The position numbers were made by a program, and so were the translations under genes. A DNA stretch of 54,703 nucleotides from positions 1-54,703 of IMG/VR virus record IMGVR_UViG_3300010331_000318; one strand, given 5' to 3'. Positions 42,302 to 50,120 of the stretch are shown piece after piece (positions within the stretch are counted from its first letter, which is position 1; each line of letters opens with the position of its first letter). The notes under the pieces were generated by a model. It was not told where the DNA came from. It was given only the letters and a program-made list of their open reading frames with translations, and ran no database searches. The DNA is from a virus.

Positions 42302-43058
42302 GGAAACTAAGAAATGTAGTAAATGTAAAAAAGAATTGACACTAGATAAATTCGGTAAAAGTAAAAAGAATAAAGACGGGCTTAAATGTGCCTGTAAAAA
42401 ATGTCTTAAATTAGAAGCTATAAAATATAAAGAAGAAAATTGGGACGAGATTAAATTAAGAAATAAAAAATATAAAGAAGGCAATAAAGATATTATAAAA
42501 GTTAAAAATAAAATCTACAGTGATAAAGAAGAGAGAAGAGAAGAAGTTAGAAAATATAATAAGAAAAATAAGATCAAATTTAAAGTACGTGATAAAAAAT
42601 ATAGAAAAGAACACCCTGAAAAATGCATAAAAACAAAAGAATCTTCTAGAAAATATAGAGAGAAAAATAAAGATAAAATATCACAATATAAAAAAGATAA
42701 TAGAGATAAATGCAATGTTATTTCTCAACGCAGAAGAACGAGGAAAAAATTACTTTTATCAACATTAACGATTGAAGAATGGAAGGATTGTTTAGATTTT
42801 TTTAATTGCAAAGATGCTTACACTGGTCTAGACATGAAAATCATTAGTCAAGATCACATTATACCATTGAGTAAAAATGGATGTTATGTTAGAGAGAATA
42901 TAATTCCATGCGAAAAATGTGTTAACTCAAGTAAAAATAATTCAGACATGGAATTATGGTATAAATCACAAACCTTTTATGATGAGGAAAGATTAAATAA
43001 AATATATGAATGGATTGGATTTGAAAACAATAATCAACAATTGGCGCCTATTAATTAG
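42300..43058 (+). CDS. HNH endonuclease with tandem-repeat linker, copy 2
   Basis: 252 residues. Same design as the gene at 39199: an N-terminal zinc finger (CSKCKKELTLDKFGKSKK...CKKC), five to seven degenerate Y-x-x-x-N-x-x-x-[IC] repeats and the shared ISQRRR...LLLST..TIEEW segment, then an HNH core (QDHIIPLSKNG, NIIPCEKCVNSSKNN). It lacks the second cysteine of the first CxxC (CKDAYTG instead of CYCG), so zinc binding is altered and activity may be reduced. The spacing between binding site and start is long. A terminator overlaps its end. Confidence 0.75.
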   Translation: METKKCSKCKKELTLDKFGKSKKNKDGLKCACKKCLKLEAIKYKEENWDEIKLRNKKYKEGNKDIIKVKNKIYSDKEERREEVRKYNKKNKIKFKVRDKKYRKEHPEKCIKTKESSRKYREKNKDKISQYKKDNRDKCNVISQRRRTRKKLLLSTLTIEEWKDCLDFFNCKDAYTGLDMKIISQDHIIPLSKNGCYVRENIIPCEKCVNSSKNNSDMELWYKSQTFYDEERLNKIYEWIGFENNNQQLAPIN

Positions 43059-43072
43059 TAGGTGTTTTTATT
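43044..43072 (+). terminator. Terminator overlapping the end of HNH gene 2
   Basis: CGCCTA (43045-43050) pairs with TAGGTG-type bases (43059-43064), then TTTTTATTATA. As in nucleases 2, 4 and 5, the stop codon lies in the loop. Confidence 0.65.
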
Positions 43073-43147
43073 ATATAAATAATAATGTTGAGACGGGAGT
43101 TGACCTGAGAAAATGTGGTGGTGGTATTGGTAGTCTAATCTAATCAA

Positions 43148-43185
43148 ATAGCCTATAAGATGACATAATATTCCTTATAGGCTAT
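43148..43185 (+). other. Twelve-pair perfect hairpin before the lysis genes
   Basis: ATAGCCTATAAG (43148-43159) pairs with CTTATAGGCTAT (43174-43185). No T-run follows. A second hairpin, AGGA/TCCT with TATATA pairs, lies at about 43205-43231. Confidence 0.6.
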
Positions 43186-43270
43186 AACAAATTAAAATTA
43201 CGAAGGACTATATAACACTTTATATATCCTCCAATATAAGACGTAAAAATAAAAGCAGGAGGTAATAATA

Positions 43271-43666
43271 ATGTCGGAACAAACTATTGGAAGCTTAAAA
43301 ACGGAAGTTGATCATATTAAAGGTGATATAGTCGATATAAAAATAAATGCAAAAGAACAAGGTATTGCTATGTTATCAATGAGAGATAGTAATACAGAAA
43401 CACGTATTTACATCAACCAAATAAGAGAATCACAAAATACCATGGCCAAAGAAACTAGAGAAACAATAGCAATAGTAGCAAAAGATGCAAAGGAGAACCA
43501 AAAAGCTACAATGGAAGCCATTCAAACTCTTAAAGATGCTCCTCACAATAGTTGGAAACAAATGAGTATGGCGTGGAAAATAGGTGCAGGTATGTTAATT
43601 ATATCTTATATAGTTGGTTCTTCATTTAGTCTTATAAAATCAATTGCAAGTATGTTAGCAAAATAA
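43271..43666 (+). CDS. XhlA-like membrane protein (lysis accessory)
   Basis: 131 residues, GCAGGAGG site. Long hydrophilic coiled-coil N-terminus (residues ~1-90) and one transmembrane segment at ~103-125 (IGAGMLIISYIVGSSFSLI). This single-anchor layout matches the XhlA/hemolysin-type proteins that work with a holin in Bacillus and Clostridium phages. It is coupled to the next gene, a holin of another family. Confidence 0.7.
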   Translation: MSEQTIGSLKTEVDHIKGDIVDIKINAKEQGIAMLSMRDSNTETRIYINQIRESQNTMAKETRETIAIVAKDAKENQKATMEAIQTLKDAPHNSWKQMSMAWKIGAGMLIISYIVGSSFSLIKSIASMLAK

Positions 43667-43687
43667 AATTTTAGGAGGAATGTATTA

Positions 43688-44362
43688 ATGGATTTAAATC
43701 AAACAATTCAAACTTTTTTAAATCAAGCAGTTACTTTATTAGGTGGGCTTGCATTAGCATATCTAACTTTCTTTGTGTATAAGGCAAAAGCTAAAATGGA
43801 CATAGAAAAAAACAAAATTAAAGATGAGGTTGCTAGAGCTCTTTTAGGAAGTGCTTTAGATAGAATAAATGATCTTGTACTCAAAGGTGTAAACTCTGCG
43901 CAACAGGCAATTGTAGCTGATTTAAAAGCACAAATATCAGAAGGAAATGCCTCTAGAGAAGACTTATTAGAAATAGGAAGAAATGTAGCTTCTACCGTTT
44001 ATGCTCAACTTACTGAACCTACCATAAATGTATTAAAACTTGAAATTAACGATATTCAAAAATATATTACCGACACTATAAATACACAAATTTTAGCATT
44101 AAAACCTACAGTAATTACTCAAGTAGTTATTTCAGATTCTCCAACTATTGCAGATAAAACTACTACTACAGTTGTGGAAAGTAAAAGTCCAGTTGTAGTT
44201 AATGTTAATCCTGTAGAATCTACTGTTATAGTATCCCCACAGCCTTCTAGCGAAGCCGTAGAACCACTATTACCTCAAGTTGATACAAATACTAGGGTAG
44301 AGGTATCCCCTTCTGAAATAGCTCCAAATGTTGAGTTTGGTGTTGTACCAGAAAAGAACTAA
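43688..44362 (+). CDS. Holin, LL-H (phage holin 6) family-like
   Basis: 224 residues, TTAGGAGG site. One N-terminal transmembrane segment (LLGGLALAYLTFFVYKAK, residues ~17-34), then a long charged helical region with EVARALLGSALDRINDLV and a repetitive VNVNPVE..VIVSPQPSS tail. This is the arrangement of the Lactobacillus phage LL-H holin family. The C-terminus is longer than usual for the family. It would open the membrane for the amidase at 40131. Followed by a terminator. Confidence 0.75.
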   Translation: MDLNQTIQTFLNQAVTLLGGLALAYLTFFVYKAKAKMDIEKNKIKDEVARALLGSALDRINDLVLKGVNSAQQAIVADLKAQISEGNASREDLLEIGRNVASTVYAQLTEPTINVLKLEINDIQKYITDTINTQILALKPTVITQVVISDSPTIADKTTTTVVESKSPVVVNVNPVESTVIVSPQPSSEAVEPLLPQVDTNTRVEVSPSEIAPNVEFGVVPEKN

Positions 44363-44397
44363 AGTACTATAAAAGTTACAATTTATAAGAACCATTT

Positions 44398-44430
44398 AAG
44401 AGATTAGTTTATTCTAGTCTCTTTTATTAT
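44398..44430 (+). terminator. Terminator after the holin gene
   Basis: AAGAGATTAG pairs with CTAGTCTCTT (one G-U), then TTATTATATAA. Confidence 0.78.
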
Positions 44431-44461
44431 ATAAAAAATAAATCTCAAGGAGGAATAAATA

Positions 44462-44629
44462 ATGGCAGTAACAATGATTGGATTTGATGCAAATTGGTCA
44501 AAGGCAGAATTACTCGGATTATCTACAGATGTAAAGCCTACAATATACAAAGCTGGTTCAACTTTTCTCGAAACAGATGGTTCAAAAAATGCTTACCTGT
44601 TTGATGGAACGACATGGATATTAATATAA
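44462..44629 (+). CDS. Very small protein before the SGNH gene (55 aa)
   Basis: Strong AAGGAGG site and ATG 44462. The product starts MAVTMIGFDANWSKAE and ends FDGTTWILI, resembling the short tail-associated proteins that carry one small beta unit. It is separated from the next gene by 14 bases. Real by context; function unknown. Confidence 0.62.
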   Translation: MAVTMIGFDANWSKAELLGLSTDVKPTIYKAGSTFLETDGSKNAYLFDGTTWILI

Positions 44630-44643
44630 TGGAGGTGAATTAA

Positions 44644-46074
44644 ATGGATATGATTTTAAATTCAAAAATAAATAAAGTTAAGTCGCAATTGGCTGATAAG
44701 ACGTCATTCCATGCAAGTAAATTTATTGCAAAATTACAAAATAATCAATCAGCAAAAGTTATATTTATAGGTGATAGTACAACGGAAATAAACGAAACAA
44801 CTAACTATTTACCTAATGTTGTTGGCAAAATAGATACATGGCTTAAATCAATTTATAACCCTGCTAATGTAAATGTAATTAATATGGGTATTAGTGGTGA
44901 AAATATCCACATGATGTGGAGAAGAATATACGCAGATATAGTTGCAAGAAATCCCGATTTAGTTGTTATTTGTAGTGGAATAAATGATTGTAATGGAACA
45001 AATAAAACAACTCTAAATGAATATATTGAAGCTTATAATGGTTTTATACTAGAATTAATTTCTTCATGCGATTGTGATGTAATAATTAGAACTCCAAGTT
45101 ATATGATGAATGTCGATTATAATGCTTTGCAACCACCTTATAATAATGTAGTTTTAGGTATTTCTAAAAAGTATAATTTAGGTTATTTTGATATGTTTGA
45201 AACTATGAAAGCAGATATATTAAGTGGTGTAATTGCAGACCAAAATACATTAATGTTTGACCATGTACATCCTAATCAAAATGGACATGAATATATGTTC
45301 CAAAAACTAAAACCTTTTTTTATACCTACAACAAATGTTCAAAGACCATTAAATAATTTTATAACTTTATGTGCAGATGGTGGATTTAGGCTTAAAAATA
45401 GTGGTGGGGAAATTATAACAGGCACACAATATATGAATAACAAAGTTTTGTCGTTTGCATGGGTAGATACAAGAATACAATTTGAATATATAGGTAGTGA
45501 ATTAAGTATTGTATATGCAACTGCTCCATCAATAGGGACATTTAAAGTTGTTGTTGATAATATAGAAATAGGCACAGTTGATTGCTATAGTACAGTTTTA
45601 GAACTTAGAAAAATAACGACATTTAGTATTGCAAAAGGTCATCATATTGTAGATATTGTATGTATTGCTAAAAACCCATTATCTTCAAGCACAAATTTAC
45701 AGATACAAGGTGTTGTTTTTAAAAAGGAAAAGGCAATAAATAATGAAGTTATAGCAGAATCCATTATTGTAGTTAACCAATATATAATTGAAACCTATGA
45801 TGTTTCAAAATTGCCTGATAGCTTTTCTGTAGGTCAATCAAATTCTATTGTTAATTTTGGCGCTGTTGGATTACCAACAGGGTTTAACCAAGGTATTTTA
45901 GTCACTCATAAATTAAGTAGTGATACCTCTTTTAGAGGATTTATTACACAAATGTATTACCCTAGATACAATAGTGCCGATATTACCACATTAACAAATA
46001 ATTATTACAGACGAGGTAATACAGATACTAATACATGGTCGGCATGGTATAAAATTAGTGGTGTAGTAGGTTAG
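44644..46074 (+). CDS. Tail protein with SGNH/GDSL hydrolase domain
   Basis: 476 residues, TGGAGGTG site. An SGNH hydrolase spans residues ~35-225 with all four blocks: FIGDST (Ser), MGISGEN (Gly), SGINDC (Asn) and DHVHPN (Asp and His). A beta-sandwich follows (~240-370). The C-terminal ~100 residues look like a pyocin-knob-type fibre domain (ITQMYYPRYNSADITTL...NTWSAWYKI). Such proteins cleave acetyl or other ester groups from host surface sugars during adsorption. It lies after the holin, away from the other fibre genes. Confidence 0.82.
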   Translation: MDMILNSKINKVKSQLADKTSFHASKFIAKLQNNQSAKVIFIGDSTTEINETTNYLPNVVGKIDTWLKSIYNPANVNVINMGISGENIHMMWRRIYADIVARNPDLVVICSGINDCNGTNKTTLNEYIEAYNGFILELISSCDCDVIIRTPSYMMNVDYNALQPPYNNVVLGISKKYNLGYFDMFETMKADILSGVIADQNTLMFDHVHPNQNGHEYMFQKLKPFFIPTTNVQRPLNNFITLCADGGFRLKNSGGEIITGTQYMNNKVLSFAWVDTRIQFEYIGSELSIVYATAPSIGTFKVVVDNIEIGTVDCYSTVLELRKITTFSIAKGHHIVDIVCIAKNPLSSSTNLQIQGVVFKKEKAINNEVIAESIIVVNQYIIETYDVSKLPDSFSVGQSNSIVNFGAVGLPTGFNQGILVTHKLSSDTSFRGFITQMYYPRYNSADITTLTNNYYRRGNTDTNTWSAWYKISGVVG

Positions 46075-46127
46075 TTGCTTCATCATAGGAAAATAGGTGT
46101 AAGTAACTCTATTTAACAAAATCAAAT

Positions 46128-46176
46128 ATAATAACACATATGACTTGTATATCTATACATTTATATGTGTTATTAT
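46128..46176 (+). other. Fourteen-pair perfect stem-loop
   Basis: ATAATAACACATAT (46128-46141) pairs with ATATGTGTTATTAT (46163-46176); a TGTA/TACA stem lies inside the loop. No T-run directly follows. It may be a bidirectional terminator or a binding or processing site. Confidence 0.65.
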
Positions 46177-46206
46177 CCAATAAATTTCAAATTTTATATC
46201 AACTCA

Positions 46207-46238
46207 AGAGATAGGTTTAGGCTTATCTCTTTTTATTA
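46207..46238 (+). terminator. Terminator before the small genes at 46304
   Basis: AGAGATA pairs with TATCTCT, then TTTTATTATG. Confidence 0.75.
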
Positions 46239-46284
46239 TGTCCGGAAATAAAAAGGAATTAAGGTAAATCAATAAACATTAAAA

Positions 46285-46297
46285 ATAGTAGGAGGTT
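46285..46297 (+). repeat. Shared ATAGTAGGAGG leader, copy 1
   Basis: AATAGTAGGAGG ahead of the gene at 46304. Nearly identical leaders precede 46516 and 47284, and no gene elsewhere in the window, so these three genes are probably co-regulated at the level of translation. Confidence 0.55.
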
Positions 46298-46303
46298 CTT
46301 CAT

Positions 46304-46486
46304 ATGGAAAACTTTGAATGTAAATCAGTAAGGTTAAAAAATTACTTGGTAAAAAATGGTCTTAAATATACATGGGTAGATGTTGATCCATTAGACAACA
46401 TGACATATTGGGTATTTGATAGAGACGATAGGTTCAATGGATATTTTCTTATATATAATTCATTAAACAGAGCTAAAAAAAAGTAA
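46304..46486 (+). CDS. Small DUF5659-like protein (60 aa)
   Basis: 60 residues, AGGAGG site. The sequence has KSVRLKNYLVKNG, then an aromatic centre (YTWVDVDPLDNMTYWVFDRD) and a basic end. Resembles small phage proteins of the DUF5659 kind; function unknown. First of three genes with the same ATAGTAGGAGG leader. Confidence 0.6.
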   Translation: MENFECKSVRLKNYLVKNGLKYTWVDVDPLDNMTYWVFDRDDRFNGYFLIYNSLNRAKKK

Positions 46487-46490
46487 CAAC

Positions 46491-46506
46491 TTAATATAGT
46501 AGGAGG
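46491..46506 (+). repeat. Shared ATAGTAGGAGG leader, copy 2
   Basis: TTAATATAGTAGGAGG ahead of the gene at 46516. Confidence 0.55.
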
Positions 46507-46515
46507 CAATTTAAT

Positions 46516-47091
46516 ATGGTAGACGAGGCAATAAGAAGAGAACAATTGACAGTTTTAAGTCAGTTAATCGAGGTTAATAGTGAAGTCAGTTCTGAGTTTG
46601 CAGCTCAGATATTAATATGTGAAACAATATCAAAACTAAAGAAGGAAAACAATTTAGAGAATTATAACATTAATACGTTTGTACAAGATACGACAAAGGT
46701 GAAATGGAAACAGAATCGGGCAAAGAAGAATGAGTTTATAAAAATATTCTACAATGAAATATTAAGTGCTACTGAACTTTATGGTTTGACTAAACCAGAG
46801 GTTCTTTTTTTATACTCATTATCACCTTACTTATTATGGGAAGAGAATTTATTAGTAGATTCTGAAGGTAAACCTCTTAATCAAAAGAGACTTTGTGAGG
46901 AGTTAGAACTAGGTAGAAGTACGGTTTCTCAATATATTAAAACTCTTGAGTATAAGAAATGTCTTATTAGAATTTGGCATGAAAGGAACACTTATTTCCT
47001 AATTAATCCTAACTTAATGTTTAAAGGAGTTAAAATCTATAAAGCTATATCTGAATTCTTTAAGATAATCGGATATGAGTACAAAAAGTAG
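46516..47091 (+). CDS. Winged-helix DNA-binding protein, RepL-like
   Basis: 191 residues, AGGAGG site. The C-terminal ~90 residues form a winged helix: helix LTKPEVLFLYSL, recognition segment QKRLCEELELGRSTVSQYIKTL (residues ~124-145), then wing residues RIWHERNTYFLINPNLMFKG. The ending YFLINPNLMFKG resembles the wing of plasmid RepL-type replication proteins. The N-terminal ~90 residues are helical. The same domain occurs fused to a GIY-YIG nuclease at 47284. It could initiate replication, maintain the phage as a plasmid, or regulate transcription. Confidence 0.62.
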   Translation: MVDEAIRREQLTVLSQLIEVNSEVSSEFAAQILICETISKLKKENNLENYNINTFVQDTTKVKWKQNRAKKNEFIKIFYNEILSATELYGLTKPEVLFLYSLSPYLLWEENLLVDSEGKPLNQKRLCEELELGRSTVSQYIKTLEYKKCLIRIWHERNTYFLINPNLMFKGVKIYKAISEFFKIIGYEYKK

Positions 47092-47167
47092 GTAAAAGAA
47101 AGTGTATAGAGTATTAAGATGTTTGATGTAAGAATGTATAGTTACCAACGTTTAAGGAAGATTAGGT

Positions 47168-47243
47168 GTGCGGTAGATTGCACCTTCAATGTTTAAACAA
47201 CTGTGGATTTACAAGGGTTTAAATAATAGAAGGTGCGGTAAAT
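47168..47243 (+). repeat. Iteron-like direct repeat between two winged-helix genes
   Basis: GTGCGGTAGAT (47168-47178) and GTGCGGTAAAT (47233-47243), 65 bases apart, each followed at a short distance by CAC (GCACC, ACACG). The AT-rich bases between include TGTGGATTT, close to a DnaA-box complement. Candidate binding site or origin for the neighbouring winged-helix proteins. Confidence 0.45.
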
Positions 47244-47261
47244 CATACACGTTCGCAAATT

Positions 47262-47275
47262 AATATAGTAGGAGG
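47262..47275 (+). repeat. Shared ATAGTAGGAGG leader, copy 3
   Basis: AATATAGTAGGAGG ahead of the gene at 47284. Confidence 0.55.
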
Positions 47276-47283
47276 AGTTAATA

Positions 47284-47985
47284 ATGAATAATATAATGGG
47301 GATTTATCAGATAACAAATATGGTGAATAATAAATTTTATATAGGTAGTAGCATAGATATTCCTAAAAGGTGGAAACAACATACAAGTGACTTAAAAAAG
47401 AATAAACATACTAATAAACATTTACAATTTGCTTGGAATAAATATACTGAAAAGAATTTTAATTTTCAAATATTGGAATTAGTTTTAGATGAGGATTCAC
47501 TAAAATTAATAGAACAGAAATGGATAAATAAAACTAAATGTTTTGATGGAAACATTGGCTATAATATATCAGTGGAAGCCAATAGACCAAATATAGGATA
47601 TGTTGAATCTCATATGAATTGTAATTTAGTTTTCAGAGATAAGATTGAAAAACTAAGGAATATGAAATTAAATAGTAACGAAAAATTGGTGTTTTATGTT
47701 CTAAGAGATTACATACAATATCCAACTAATTGTGTAGTGATAAATGATAATATTCCATCTGTAAAAGAATTGGAACCATTAATAGGATTAACTGAAAGAA
47801 GTATTATTAGTGTTTTAAAATCTCTAGAGGAATTTAATTTAATCAAAAGAGTGCAACATGTGCATAAGAAAGCAATTTATATTAACCCAGAATACTATGC
47901 TACTGGAAAAGATTTAGAAACAGAAACTTTAAAGTTATTTGGATTATTAGAATGTGATAATGAAAAGATAAATAGTTATTTATAG
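47284..47985 (+). CDS. GIY-YIG nuclease fused to a winged-helix domain
   Basis: 233 residues. The N-terminal GIY-YIG domain (residues ~4-95) has GIYQI and FYIGSS, the catalytic arginine in IPKRWKQH, and the glutamate in LIEQKWI. The C-terminal ~120 residues are a winged helix paralogous to that at 46516: LNSNEKLVFYVLRDY, then VKELEPLIGLTERSIISVLKSL, then AIYINPEYYATG. In both the wing ends [IY]-INP-[EN]. A nuclease with the DNA-binding domain of its neighbour suggests it recognises the same site, possibly homing into or regulating that locus. A strong hairpin follows. Confidence 0.82.
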   Translation: MNNIMGIYQITNMVNNKFYIGSSIDIPKRWKQHTSDLKKNKHTNKHLQFAWNKYTEKNFNFQILELVLDEDSLKLIEQKWINKTKCFDGNIGYNISVEANRPNIGYVESHMNCNLVFRDKIEKLRNMKLNSNEKLVFYVLRDYIQYPTNCVVINDNIPSVKELEPLIGLTERSIISVLKSLEEFNLIKRVQHVHKKAIYINPEYYATGKDLETETLKLFGLLECDNEKINSYL

Positions 47986-48013
47986 TTTCTAATATGATAA
48001 TTTAAAGTTACAG

Positions 48014-48068
48014 TTTTAAGGATAATATAAACTCGTTAATTCGAGAATATATTATCCTTATTTTTTAC
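48014..48068 (+). terminator. Strong terminator between convergent operons
   Basis: TAAGGATAATATA (48017-48029) pairs perfectly with TATATTATCCTTA (48048-48060), with CTCG/CGAG inside, followed by TTTTTTAC. It ends the rightward operon and faces the leftward serine recombinase gene. Confidence 0.85.
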
Positions 48069-48101
48069 ATTTTTAATTCAAACTCTATAACCCTTACTAC
48101 A

Positions 48102-49775
48102 TCAACCTTTATCGGAAATTCCTTCAACTTGAAAAACAACTTTAAACCGTTCCTTTTTATAAGTACAGTGTGTATTGTCATTAGTATTTGGAACGGTATT
48201 TTCTAACGGAATATCAATCTGTTCTAAAGGTAATATTAGGTTTAAATTATGTTCATTACTAATAACTAAAGATACTTCAATTGTGCCATCAGGATATATC
48301 ATTATACTTTTTATCAGTGTCTTTAATGCTTCATTAGTATATTCTCCTTCTTCAATAATATTACTCATATTATCAAAATATTTCTTAACAATACTTTCTA
48401 TGTTTAAGGTTATTTCATTAGCATTATTTACAGCATGAATACTAATTTTGTGTATAGAGATTTGGTCATTAATACCTTTTGTATAATCTTTTAATTCTTC
48501 CATTTCTATAATCTCATTTTGAAACATTTCCATATATTTCTGTTTTTGTTTCATAAGTGAATCCAATTCCACTTGAATATCTTTCTGATTATTTATAGTT
48601 CCTTTATTTTTTTCTTTAATTATTTCTTTAAGTCTAGCGGAAACCCCTTTGATAATTTTAGTTTTATTTTTAAACATTTGTTGTATAAGCAATTTTATAT
48701 AATCTTCTAATTCTTCCTCATCAATAATTACTTTATTGCAACAAGCATCTTTTCCCATAGAATTTCTTAAACTATCAACCCATCTTTTATATGTTTTTCC
48801 ATCTGTAGAATATTTCCTTTGCATACGTCTAAAAGCATATCCACATTCTGAACATCGAATCAAGTTACTTAATGGATATTTTGTACTTTCTTTTTTATTC
48901 ATCATATGAAACGTATCTCTTCTACCTTCAAGAATATCTTGAGCTCTATTGAACATAATATCATCTATAATTCTAAATTGAGGTCTGTCTATTATAATCT
49001 GATTTTCCAATGGAATTGATTCTCTAGTACCTGTAATAAAATCTACAACTTGAGATTGCTTATTTACAACTTTACCTACATATAATCTATTCCTAAGAAT
49101 TTGACATACAACGACCTGGTGCCATTGTGATTTTTTAGTCCTCTTAGTAATAACTTTTAGATCATTTAATACTCCAGCTATCTTTCCACTTCCATAGCCT
49201 TCATTTACAAATAAGTCGAATATTTTCTCAACTATAATTTTTTCTTCTTCATTAATAGTAAGAGTATAGTTGTCCACTTTATCATATCCAAATACAAAGT
49301 TAGGGACTCTTCCCTTTTTAGCAGTTATATCTTTACCAAATTTCACTCTCTCACTTAATTTAGACGATTCCTCCTGGGCGAGTGATGCAAGAATTGTTAA
49401 GTAAACTTCTGAAGTCTCTTGTAATTTCATCCCTTGATTTACAAAGTTGATGTCGCAATTATATTTTTTTAGCTTCCTTATAACTTGCAAAAAATCTAAA
49501 GTATTCCTTGCTAGACGACTGATATCCTTGACTAAGATCAAACTGAATTTACCTAATCGAGCATCCACAATCATTTGTTGAAACTCAACTCTATTTTTAA
49601 GTTGCTTACCAGATATCCCTTCATCAGCATAAATCTTAACTAATTCATAATCATGTTGCTTAGCTATATCTTCAAAGAATTCATGTTGTTTACTTAAACT
49701 TGCAATCTGTTCTTCCTTATCTGTACTTACTCTTATATAGCAAGCTATTTTAATTCTTTCTAATTTCTTCTCCAT
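48102..49775 (-). CDS. Large serine recombinase (phage integrase type)
   Basis: 557 residues. I start at ATG 49775, 10 bases after AAGGGGA on the minus strand; the in-frame GTG 9 bases earlier touches that site. The N-terminal resolvase domain (residues ~5-150) has the nucleophile in YIRVSTDKEEQ, then VKDISRLARN and LASLAQEES. The recombinase domain (~165-280) includes VFGYDK and ILRNRLYVGKV. A zinc ribbon follows (CSECGYAF...CCNK, ~308-345), then a coiled coil (~385-450). It would carry out attP-attB integration. No attachment core could be identified, because the other end of the element is not in the window. Confidence 0.93.
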   Translation of the reverse strand: MEKKLERIKIACYIRVSTDKEEQIASLSKQHEFFEDIAKQHDYELVKIYADEGISGKQLKNRVEFQQMIVDARLGKFSLILVKDISRLARNTLDFLQVIRKLKKYNCDINFVNQGMKLQETSEVYLTILASLAQEESSKLSERVKFGKDITAKKGRVPNFVFGYDKVDNYTLTINEEEKIIVEKIFDLFVNEGYGSGKIAGVLNDLKVITKRTKKSQWHQVVVCQILRNRLYVGKVVNKQSQVVDFITGTRESIPLENQIIIDRPQFRIIDDIMFNRAQDILEGRRDTFHMMNKKESTKYPLSNLIRCSECGYAFRRMQRKYSTDGKTYKRWVDSLRNSMGKDACCNKVIIDEEELEDYIKLLIQQMFKNKTKIIKGVSARLKEIIKEKNKGTINNQKDIQVELDSLMKQKQKYMEMFQNEIIEMEELKDYTKGINDQISIHKISIHAVNNANEITLNIESIVKKYFDNMSNIIEEGEYTNEALKTLIKSIMIYPDGTIEVSLVISNEHNLNLILPLEQIDIPLENTVPNTNDNTHCTYKKERFKVVFQVEGISDKG

Positions 49776-49856
49776 TGTATGCACATCCCCTTTGGACTTT
49801 TTATCTGACCGTTCCTTATTAATTTAAATCATTCTATGTTGATTATATCATATATA

Positions 49857-49899
49857 TAATATAAAAGAACATGCAATTAATGCACATTCCTTTATATTA
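49857..49899 (-). terminator. Hairpin at the end of the 52-residue gene
   Basis: An AT-rich stem around ATGCA-ATTAA-TGCAT with outer AATATAAA/TTTATATT pairs, between the recombinase and the small gene upstream of it. It may limit recombinase expression. Confidence 0.55.
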
Positions 49900-50055
49900 T
49901 ATATTACTAGGATTTAAAGCTCCCTGTAATAGTTTTTGAAATTCAGGTTTATTATATATTGAATTAGCAATTATATTTATCAATGATTTTTCTAAACTCT
50001 TTGTAATTGCATCATTGGTTATGCAGACTAATTTAAGTTTAATTTTTTTTGCCAT
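49897..50055 (-). CDS. Small protein (52 aa) just upstream of the serine recombinase
   Basis: Reading on the minus strand from ATG 50055 with AAGGGGTG 7 bases upstream. The product begins MAKKIKLKLVCITND and ends LLQGALNPSNI, a beta strand then a helix. It lies 121 bases upstream of the recombinase. Small genes of this kind next to large serine recombinases sometimes encode directionality factors or regulators, but nothing in the sequence proves it. Confidence 0.6.
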   Translation of the reverse strand: MAKKIKLKLVCITNDAITKSLEKSLINIIANSIYNKPEFQKLLQGALNPSNI

Positions 50056-50120
50056 GTTAATCACCCCTTATGGTTTATTGTATTAATATGTATTAGAAAT
50101 TATTACCAATTGTTTATATT

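Noticed and set aside
46491-46506. TTAATATAGTAGGAGG as a -10 promoter element
   Set aside because: TATAGT would place the start within or after the binding site and no good -35 lies upstream.
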